Positions 1-5,149 of a stretch of DNA of 6,503 nucleotides are shown here, in pieces. Location: contig DLGN01000153.1 in assembly GCA_002482715.1 (NCBI GenBank), positions 1 to 6,503 of the forward strand, in the 5' to 3' direction. Numbering within the stretch: the stretch's first letter is position 1; every line of letters starts with the position of its first letter. This stretch comes from Oxalobacteraceae bacterium UBA7693 (GTDB lineage Bacteria > Pseudomonadota > Gammaproteobacteria > Burkholderiales > Burkholderiaceae_D). A program made the position numbers and the translations under genes. The notes beneath the pieces were generated by a model, which worked only from the letters and a program-made list of their open reading frames with translations, made no database searches and was not told the origin of the DNA.

Positions 1-850
1 GACCATTGCCGATACGATGTTGTAGCGGAATGCGCCATTGCCAGCCTGCTTTATGTGCAGTCGAGCGGGTGTAAGGCGTCAATACGGGTGCTGACTCACA
101 AGGCACCGCTAAAGCACGATCACAAGGCAAGAAATGTGTCCAATCTTCGTAGCCAGTCTTCAATGTTTGTTCGATCAATAAGCCACGGAAGCCTGAGCAA
201 TCGATGAATAGTTCACCAGCGATCACCTCACCGTTTTCCAATACAACCGACTCAATAAAACCATCCGCTTCACGTTGTTTGACTTGGGTGATTTTTCCTT
301 CGGTACGCACCACGCCTAATTTCTCGGCGTACTTACGCAAAAATTTCGCATACAAACTTGCATCAAAATGATAGGCATGCGCGATTTGGTTTAGCGGAGA
401 ATTTTCTACTTCATGATTCGCAGGCATGAATTTGTTCGCTTTCGCTGCCATTCTCGTAATTGAATATTCTTCGAGCGGTGCAACCTTGCCTTGCTGATGA
501 AACTTTTGCCAATACTGATCAAAGCGCACGGTATAGGTATCTTGTCCTATGGTGCCAAAGCCATGCATGTAGCGATCACCGAGCTTGCCCCAATTCACAA
601 ATTCAATACCTAGTTTAAAAGTGCCTTGGGTCTCACGCAAGAACTCATTTTCATCGATGCCTAACACATGATTGAAGCGCTGTATCATTGGAATTGTTGC
701 TTCGCCCACGCCAACGATACCGATTTCATCGGACTCAATAACACGAATCTTAACTTGTCCTTGTAAGGTTCTAGCCAACGCAGCGGCGGTCATCCATCCT
801 GAAGTACCGCCACCAACAATCACCACATCTTGAATTAATGCATTATTCAT
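1..850 (-). CDS. Tryptophan-halogenase-family FAD-dependent protein, C-terminus beyond the left edge
   Basis: My translation of the minus strand from the ATG at 850-848 gives 283 residues with no stop before the edge. Family members usually run to about 500-540 residues, so roughly half is present. Residues 9-18 (VVIVGGGTSG, followed by WMTAAALA) are the FAD dinucleotide-binding GxGxxG motif. Lys79, in GTFKLG, aligns in position and context with the catalytic lysine of PrnA, which carries the chloramine or HOCl equivalent. Residues 270-275 (WQWRIP) are the family signature WxWxIP. The catalytic glutamate region lies outside the window. The start has a GAGAG Shine-Dalgarno-like stretch at 857-861, six bases upstream. 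Known members use reduced flavin, oxygen and halide to halogenate tryptophan or other indoles. Copies next to TonB receptors are common in sugar-uptake loci and mostly have no proven halogenating role. Family assignment is firm; substrate and activity are unknown. Confidence 0.93.
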   Translation of the reverse strand, partial: MNNALIQDVVIVGGGTSGWMTAAALARTLQGQVKIRVIESDEIGIVGVGEATIPMIQRFNHVLGIDENEFLRETQGTFKLGIEFVNWGKLGDRYMHGFGTIGQDTYTVRFDQYWQKFHQQGKVAPLEEYSITRMAAKANKFMPANHEVENSPLNQIAHAYHFDASLYAKFLRKYAEKLGVVRTEGKITQVKQREADGFIESVVLENGEVIAGELFIDCSGFRGLLIEQTLKTGYEDWTHFLPCDRALAVPCESAPVLTPYTRSTAHKAGWQWRIPLQHRIGNG

Positions 851-905
851 CTTGAGCTCTCGCGCTAAAAAGAATTGATGGAAAATCGCTTTCTTGCAAT
901 TTCAT
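843..905 (-). CDS. Possible 20-residue upstream ORF overlapping the halogenase start
   Basis: A short frame begins at ATG 905-903, preceded by TGAGG (911-915) at five bases, a better ribosome site than many real genes have. It encodes MKLQESDFPSILFSARAQDE and stops with TAA at 843-845, so its end overlaps the first codons of the halogenase in another frame. That arrangement would suit translational coupling. A second short frame (985-902, 27 codons, no clear ribosome site) ends in an ATGA overlap with this start. The peptide resembles nothing I recognise and could easily be chance, since frames of 20 codons are common. It does not look like a missing N-terminus of the halogenase, because GGGTSG already lies at the expected distance from the ATG at 850. 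Confidence 0.2.
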   Translation of the reverse strand: MKLQESDFPSILFSARAQDE

Positions 906-1016
906 AGGAACCTCAGTGTACTGCAGAGTATTCCGCGAAATGCATTGATAAAGCACTTTTTCATCAAGTCTCTTATTCGAGTCATGCTGATTAATAGACC
1001 AGCAAAACCGAAGGGT
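851..1016 (-). other. Spacer between receptor terminator and halogenase
   Basis: This stretch separates the terminator from the halogenase start. On the minus strand I see no strong sigma70 promoter. The nearest matches are poor, for example TTGATG at 961-966 with a weak -10 partner near 938-943. No copy of the AAAGCGCTTT box found upstream of the receptor occurs here. Apart from the possible short frames described at 843-905 it holds nothing I can identify. A promoter for the halogenase should lie here if the terminator is efficient. Confidence 0.4.
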
Positions 1017-1050
1017 AAAAAAAAGACCCCTGCCATGCCGCGCAGGGGTC
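1017..1050 (-). terminator. Intrinsic terminator after the TonB receptor gene
   Basis: GACCCCTGC (1025-1033) pairs perfectly with GCAGGGGTC (1042-1050), a GC-rich 9-bp stem with an 8-base loop. On the minus strand it is followed directly by eight T residues (A run 1017-1024). It starts 15 bases after the receptor stop codon, which is the textbook position. The halogenase ATG lies about 165 bases further on, so the halogenase either depends on read-through or has its own promoter. Confidence 0.95.
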
Positions 1051-1065
1051 CTTATTCAGTTCAAA

Positions 1066-3900
1066 TTAGAACTTGTAGTTTGCGCCGAACAAGTACGTTC
1101 TACCGTAAGTCACTTTATTGGTGATCACGTTAGGATCTGTGTTGTATTCCTGGAATGGTGTGTTATTCCAGTTATTCGCTTGCACCAACAAAGACAAACC
1201 TTTCAACCAGCCAGATTGGAACTCATAGGATGCTTGCAAATCAACTAGCGTTTCACCCTTGACCATCGTCAACTGCATATTGTCTTGATAGTCGCTAACT
1301 TGACCCAAGAAATCAGAACGCTTACGTGCTGCCCAAGCAACTTGGAAGCCGTTTTTCTCATAGTACAAACGTAAGTTGCTGACTTTCTTCGACAAACCTG
1401 GCAATGGAATATTCAAAGATGTCACTGCAACATTACCGAAACCAAAACCTGGCAAAGTAATTTTGCTAGATGTATCAGAATGATTCAACATCGCGCCAAA
1501 ACCATCCAAGTAGGAGCTAAACATATTGAACGGAACGTTCACTGCCATTTCAAAACCAGAGATGCTACCGCCTTCGCCATTACGCGGCGAAGTCAACAGA
1601 CCAACAGTTGAACCTTTATAAGCACGTATTAAAGGCAACGGTGTTTTCGCGCTGACAAATGGTGCGAAATCGAATGTTGTTGGTGAACGATAGATATAGG
1701 TATCTAAAGATTTGTAGAAACCAGCAAAGCTGAAGTAACCTTTGTTACCAAAATATTTTTCATAAGACAAATCCAAGGCTTTTGCCAAGAACGGCTTCAA
1801 GTTTGGATTACCACCACTACCAGTCAAAATCGGATTAGTGCCTTGTGTAGTCACGCCAAATGCCTGGCTAGCACGCATATCGTCCATATTGGCACGCGAC
1901 ATAATTTTGCCAGCACCCACGCGGAAGAACTGATCATTACCCAAATTGAACGAAACATTCAAACTTGGCAAAATGTTGGAGTAAGAAGTACCGCCACCAA
2001 CGACGCTAGATGGGCAAGTTGCGGCAGTAATGCCTGTGCAATTTGCCAAGTCAACTTGATTACCGGTTGAAGACTGGTTGGTATGTACAAACTGCACGCC
2101 AACATTACCGCGATAGTTCAAGCCCATCAATTCGCCGTCCAAGTCACCCATTGCATAGGCTGTCGTGACCTTTTCGTGCACAGACCAATCTTTCGCTAAC
2201 ACAGACGCATCAACCCAGCGTGCCAAATCATAAATTGGGCCTAAAGAACCTTCTGGGTCAAATGAGACGATCGGCAAACCAGTTGTGCCAGCAATACCGA
2301 CTTCAGAACCTGGTACGGTCGCAGTCGCATAACCGCTCGTGCCTTTTACAACGAGGCGACCTTCTTGACCAGAGCGAATCTTCTCACGATCCGTGCCATT
2401 CACACCAAAACGTGCAGTGACGATAGGGCCAAAATCCACCTCACGACTAGCTGTCAAACGGAAGCTAGTAACTTTATCATCGACTGTAGGCAAAGCAACA
2501 TAACCAGCTTGCGGTGAGTTCACGCCACCGCCCCAACCATTCACGTCAGTCAATTTAGCGACATTACGATCACCAAAATTCAAACTTGTTGTGTACTTCA
2601 CGTCATTAAAATTGCCACCGTTAAAACCCGTGTAACTGATTGTGGACAAGCCAGTCGCATTACCCGGTTGGCCTGCTGTAGTTTCGTAGCGTGACGCGTC
2701 TTTTTTCGCTTTGGAGTAAGCTAAATCTGCGTTTAAATTCCACTCATCCATTTTCAGATCACTATTCCAACCAATGGATGTGAACTTATCTTTTGCAGAT
2801 TCTTTGTGGTTACGAACAACACCTTTATAGTTGCTGAAAGTACCCGCTGTAGCAACACCGTTGACGATAGTTGCATTGCTCAACACGCCATCAGGATCAT
2901 AGCCACCAGCAGAACCAGAAATCGCACCTTCCAAACCAGTTTTCTTCAAGCTAGAACTACCAGCAGAGTAGAAAAAGTCCACTGTCGACTTAAAGTTTTT
3001 GTTCGGCTTAAATTGCAAAGTTGCTGACGCGCCATCGCGGTCGCTCTTGCTAGTTTCAGTATCCGCACCGAAACCACCAATCGTCTTTACCTTCGCGCCG
3101 TTGTAATCAACTTCTGGAGACCAACCACCCCAAGTATTGAAACGTTGCTGTGCGCCGCCATCTTCTTTAAATTTCGTAAAGCCTAAAGACAAACCGATAG
3201 TACGATCTGCAAACTGGTCAACATACGAAAATGAAATGCGGTCGCCACTGCCTTCAGATGCGGTTTGCACGCCAGTACGTTGTTTGCGGTATGCAGCGGA
3301 TACGACTTGTTTACCGAAATCGAGTGGTTTCAAAGTATTCAAATCAATCGTTGCGGCTAAGCCTTGACCGATCAAAGACGCATCTGGTGTTTTGTAGATC
3401 AATACTGAACCCATCAATTCAGCCGGGAACAAATCGAATTCTGGGGCACGTGCATTACCTGTAGAGGCTTGTTCACGACCATTCAATAAAGAACCATTGA
3501 AAGACGGTGACAAACCGCGCACGCTGATGTCGGCTGCTTTACCAGAGGAACGACTACGTTGAGCAGTGACACCTGGCAAACGGGAAATTGATTCAGCGAC
3601 GCTAGAATCTGGCAATTTACCGATATCTTCTGCGGAAATCGCTTCCACGATAGAAGATGAATTTTTCTTCAAGGAAATCGCTGCTTCAATGCCGCGACGA
3701 ATACCTGTAACGACAACTGTTTCTGTAACGGCTTGACCTTCTACTTTCGCTGCTTCTTTTGCAGGCTCAGCCTGTTGCGCGTAGACAGCGCCTGAACTCA
3801 ACGCCAGCATCACCGCACATCCAGCGGCAATTGGGGTTAATTTGACCATCGCACGGTTCAGATTCGAACTCTGCTGGCGTTTGCTTAAATTCAGTTCCAT
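1066..3900 (-). CDS. TonB-dependent outer-membrane receptor, TonB-Xanth-Caul type
   Basis: This is a complete 944-residue protein. The N-terminus has a basic region, then a hydrophobic core at about residues 22-37 and a likely signal-peptidase site after AVYA (residue 41). TETVVVTG (59-66) fits the TonB box region. The plug domain follows, with the characteristic SIVEAISAEDIGKLPDSSVAESISRLPGV (83-111) and VRGLSPSFNGSLLNGRE (128-143). The rest is a 22-strand barrel by family, with NPNLKP near residue 697 and a terminal aromatic residue (YKF) needed for barrel assembly. Two cysteines, 621 and 629, sit in a probable extracellular loop and may form a disulfide. GGAGA (3906-3910) five bases upstream supports the start at 3900 over Met18, which would shorten the basic region. 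Such receptors import large ligands with energy from TonB-ExbBD; many of this subtype take up oligosaccharides. The LacI-like boxes upstream and halogenase downstream favour a carbohydrate ligand, but the sequence does not name it. Confidence 0.96.
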   Translation of the reverse strand: MELNLSKRQQSSNLNRAMVKLTPIAAGCAVMLALSSGAVYAQQAEPAKEAAKVEGQAVTETVVVTGIRRGIEAAISLKKNSSSIVEAISAEDIGKLPDSSVAESISRLPGVTAQRSRSSGKAADISVRGLSPSFNGSLLNGREQASTGNARAPEFDLFPAELMGSVLIYKTPDASLIGQGLAATIDLNTLKPLDFGKQVVSAAYRKQRTGVQTASEGSGDRISFSYVDQFADRTIGLSLGFTKFKEDGGAQQRFNTWGGWSPEVDYNGAKVKTIGGFGADTETSKSDRDGASATLQFKPNKNFKSTVDFFYSAGSSSLKKTGLEGAISGSAGGYDPDGVLSNATIVNGVATAGTFSNYKGVVRNHKESAKDKFTSIGWNSDLKMDEWNLNADLAYSKAKKDASRYETTAGQPGNATGLSTISYTGFNGGNFNDVKYTTSLNFGDRNVAKLTDVNGWGGGVNSPQAGYVALPTVDDKVTSFRLTASREVDFGPIVTARFGVNGTDREKIRSGQEGRLVVKGTSGYATATVPGSEVGIAGTTGLPIVSFDPEGSLGPIYDLARWVDASVLAKDWSVHEKVTTAYAMGDLDGELMGLNYRGNVGVQFVHTNQSSTGNQVDLANCTGITAATCPSSVVGGGTSYSNILPSLNVSFNLGNDQFFRVGAGKIMSRANMDDMRASQAFGVTTQGTNPILTGSGGNPNLKPFLAKALDLSYEKYFGNKGYFSFAGFYKSLDTYIYRSPTTFDFAPFVSAKTPLPLIRAYKGSTVGLLTSPRNGEGGSISGFEMAVNVPFNMFSSYLDGFGAMLNHSDTSSKITLPGFGFGNVAVTSLNIPLPGLSKKVSNLRLYYEKNGFQVAWAARKRSDFLGQVSDYQDNMQLTMVKGETLVDLQASYEFQSGWLKGLSLLVQANNWNNTPFQEYNTDPNVITNKVTYGRTYLFGANYKF

Positions 3901-3905
3901 TTAAA

Positions 3906-3910
3906 TCTCC
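3906..3910 (-). promoter_or_regulatory. Ribosome binding site of the TonB receptor
   Basis: GGAGA lies five bases upstream of the ATG at 3900, a good spacing. About 25 bases further upstream the leader carries a run of seven C residues (G run 3935-3941 on the plus strand) within CCTCC. Its CTCC could pair with the GGAG, though over only four base pairs. Confidence 0.75.
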
Positions 3911-4023
3911 AAATATTTTTATGACTGCAATCTAGGGGGGGAGGAAATTAACAATACATCTTGTTTTTCAGCATCGAATTCGAATCAACAAACTTTTGGT
4001 CTAAATTCAAATCTTGGCTCAAG

Positions 4024-4051
4024 TTTGTACCAAAACTAAATTTAGTGTCAA
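4024..4051 (-). promoter_or_regulatory. Proximal sigma70-like promoter candidate for the receptor
   Basis: On the minus strand a perfect -35 box TTGACA (4046-4051) is followed after 16 bases by TACAAA (4024-4029), which matches four of six -10 positions. Transcription would begin near 4017, giving a leader of about 117 bases. The spacer is almost filled by the perfect palindrome ACTAAATTTAGT (4035-4046), so a protein bound there would block polymerase. The AT-rich context makes chance matches more likely, hence moderate confidence. Confidence 0.45.
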
Positions 4052-4129
4052 TCATAAAAAGCGAAGATTTAAGTAAGTTTTTATCCCTCACTATGAGGAT
4101 ATTTACTACTACGTGGCTTGAAAACCACA

Positions 4130-4157
4130 ATTATGAGCAAATAAGTTATGTAGTCAA
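4130..4157 (-). promoter_or_regulatory. Distal sigma70-like promoter candidate for the receptor
   Basis: TTGACT (4152-4157) and CATAAT (4130-4135), 16 bases apart on the minus strand, each match five of six consensus positions. It is the best-balanced promoter in the region. Transcription would start near 4123, leaving a leader of over 200 bases before the receptor. The -35 box lies inside the inverted repeat ATGTAGT-caa-ACTACAT (4148-4164). The twin LacI-like boxes lie about 45-90 bases upstream of this -35 box. Confidence 0.5.
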
Positions 4158-4164
4158 ACTACAT
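4148..4164. promoter_or_regulatory. Inverted repeat over the distal -35 box, possible operator
   Basis: ATGTAGT (4148-4154) and ACTACAT (4158-4164) are perfect 7-base inverted arms around CAA. They cover the TTGACT element, which is the position expected for a repressor site. The sequence differs from the AAAGCGCTTT boxes, so it would imply a different DNA-binding protein. No regulator gene is in the window. Confidence 0.35.
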
Positions 4165-4198
4165 TTTTACACTTTCATTGCAAAGATTTTACCAAAAA

Positions 4199-4245
4199 AT
4201 TCAAAGCGCTTTGTATTTTTCCGTCGATTTTATTCAAAGCGCTTT
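4199..4245. promoter_or_regulatory. Twin LacI-family-like operators
   Basis: A 14-base sequence, ATTCAAAGCGCTTT, occurs exactly twice in the same orientation, at 4199-4212 and 4232-4245. Each copy holds the perfect palindrome AAAGCGCTTT; in the first it extends to CAAAGCGCTTTG (4202-4213). The centres are 33 bases apart, close to three helical turns, so two dimers would sit on nearly the same DNA face. A CG-centred palindrome with A-rich and T-rich arms is typical of LacI-family sugar regulators. The boxes lie upstream of both promoter candidates, so they could serve activation, looping or repression of a promoter nearer to them. The ligand is unknown. Confidence 0.72.
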
Positions 4246-4248
4246 AAG

Positions 4249-4262
4249 TATTGCATGCAATA
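4249..4262. promoter_or_regulatory. 14-bp perfect palindrome beside the LacI-like boxes
   Basis: TATTGCATGCAATA is a perfect palindrome starting four bases after the second operator core. Its centre is 15 bases from that operator's centre. It is TG-rich rather than CG-centred, so it is not a third copy of the same box. It may be a site for another regulator or chance in AT-rich DNA. Confidence 0.35.
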
Positions 4263-4371
4263 ATTCGCAAACGGCCTTAGATCAAATGAAAATCAACACA
4301 ATATTTGTTTAATAGAGAAATGCAGCGGAGTACATAGAAACAGTCTAGAAGCATTTTTTTGTTTCGCCCAT

Positions 4372-4401
4372 AAAAAAACCGCGAACTTTCGTCGCGGTTT
4401 T
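4372..4401 (-). terminator. Intrinsic terminator after the histone-like gene
   Basis: AAAACCGCGA (4375-4384) pairs perfectly with TCGCGGTTTT (4392-4401) around a 7-base loop. On the minus strand the stem runs into seven T residues (A run 4372-4378). It lies 28 bases beyond the stop codon of the gene at 4430. It insulates the receptor control region from upstream transcription. The plus strand has only four T residues after the GC stem, so activity in that direction would be weaker. Confidence 0.9.
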
Positions 4402-4429
4402 CAAAGAGATACAAAACACTCAACAGGTT

Positions 4430-5020
4430 TTATCCCAATTTAGGACGTCCAGCTTTCAAAGGTGGCAATTCCTCCACCAAAGTTTTAAGCGCACTGACAG
4501 GCGTTTTCTTTAGTAATACCAAGCCAACACGCAGCAATTGACTCTTCTTCACTTCAATACCAGCCGCAATACAGGCTTTTTTAACTTCACTCAGCACCGC
4601 ATATTCGGCTTCAGGCATCGTAAAACTATCACGAACCAATTTTGGCTTTTTGACTTTTTCTTTCGCTGAAGCTGTTACGACAACAGGCTTATTCGCAGCC
4701 GCAGGCTTCTTGGCAGAGGACTTCGCAACGTTAGTAGATTTTGCAGCAAGCTTGACTGGCGCCTTAGTAGCCACTTTAGCAGCTGGTTTTGCTGGCGCCT
4801 TTGCTACTACCTTAGCTGCAGACTTAGTTGCAACCTTGACTGGCACCTTAATCGCCGATTCAGTCGCAGACTTAATTGCCTTGGTTACAGCAACTGGCGC
4901 TTTCGAGTCTTCTACAGATCGAATCGCGACCGCTTTTGCCGCAGTATTTGCAATTGTCTTGGCGGGAACAACCGGGGCTTTCGCTTTTACCGGTGCTTTT
5001 TTCTTAGCTGTAGTAGCCAT
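4430..5020 (-). CDS. Histone H1-like Lys/Ala-rich protein with conserved C-terminal block
   Basis: The protein has 196 residues from the ATG at 5020, or 197 from the ATG at 5023. The ribosome site AAGGAG (5027-5032) lies six bases from the 5020 ATG but only three from the other, so I prefer 5020. Residues 1 to about 125 are a low-complexity basic tail of degenerate AAK, APVK and PAK units, as in eukaryotic histone H1 tails and bacterial AlgP-like or Hc1-like proteins. From about residue 126 the composition changes to an ordinary folded sequence: KLVRDSFTMPEAEYAVLSEVKKAC, then GIEVKKSQLLRVGLVLL, ending LKAGRPKLG. This block resembles the C-termini of hypothetical proteins I associate with Burkholderiales. 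Its short strand-helix-helix look invites comparison with ribbon-helix-helix DNA binders, but that is a guess. The tail suggests nucleic-acid or polyphosphate binding. No signal peptide or membrane segment is visible. Confidence 0.85.
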   Translation of the reverse strand: MATTAKKKAPVKAKAPVVPAKTIANTAAKAVAIRSVEDSKAPVAVTKAIKSATESAIKVPVKVATKSAAKVVAKAPAKPAAKVATKAPVKLAAKSTNVAKSSAKKPAAANKPVVVTASAKEKVKKPKLVRDSFTMPEAEYAVLSEVKKACIAAGIEVKKSQLLRVGLVLLKKTPVSALKTLVEELPPLKAGRPKLG

Positions 5021-5149
5021 CATGAACTCCTTCTAAATTATTACTGAAAATGTTAATCAAACTAAAAAACTATTCACTTCAAAACAAAATAAATAATATA
5101 AACAATTTACATCAATAATTAGAAAAAGGCAATTTATTCAAGATGAATA
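5021..5149 (-). promoter_or_regulatory. AT-rich spacer, likely promoter of the histone-like gene
   Basis: The spacer between the phosphatase stop and the histone-like gene is very AT-rich. It contains a strong ribosome site (AAGGAG, 5027-5032), but I find only weak promoter matches on the minus strand. An example is TTGCCT with TAAATT 17 bases downstream, four of six positions each. The only hairpin after the phosphatase stop is TATTCA (5135-5140) with TGAATA (5144-5149), AT-only apart from one pair, and too weak to call a terminator. Read-through from the phosphatase gene is therefore possible. Confidence 0.35.

Larger units (their letters stand above)
3901..4429. other. Non-coding control region of the receptor gene
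   Basis: These 529 bases lie between the receptor start and the histone-like gene and hold no convincing gene. From the right they contain a terminator (4372-4401), about 110 bases with nothing I recognise (4263-4371), palindromes and LacI-like boxes (4199-4262), two promoter candidates (4130-4157 and 4024-4051), and a likely leader. The leader has an inverted repeat, ACAAACTT (3988-3995) with AAGTTTGT (4021-4028). It also carries a seven-base C run on the minus strand (3935-3941). The region is clearly more AT-rich than the flanking genes. Confidence 0.8.

Noticed and set aside
894..1124. Plus-strand frame of 76 codons
   Set aside because: It crosses the receptor terminator and the receptor's 3' end, and its product is a basic low-information sequence.
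4086..4098. CCTCA-cta-TGAGG inverted repeat
   Set aside because: Five-base arms with a 3-base loop in AT-rich DNA occur readily by chance and have no useful position.
3961..4263. Open frame of about 100 codons on the plus strand
   Set aside because: It needs a TTG start, has no ribosome site, encodes a Phe/Lys/Ser-rich sequence expected from AT-rich DNA, and runs through the promoters and LacI-like boxes.
4650..5036. Plus-strand frame encoding a hydrophobic Ala/Leu/Thr-rich protein that looks like membrane segments
   Set aside because: It is the antisense of the Lys/Ala-rich repeats, whose codons read as hydrophobic residues on the other strand. The minus-strand gene has an excellent ribosome site and terminator.
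5135..5149. Hairpin TATTCA/TGAATA just after the phosphatase stop
   Set aside because: The stem is six pairs with a single GC pair and the T run is displaced, so it is too weak for a terminator.
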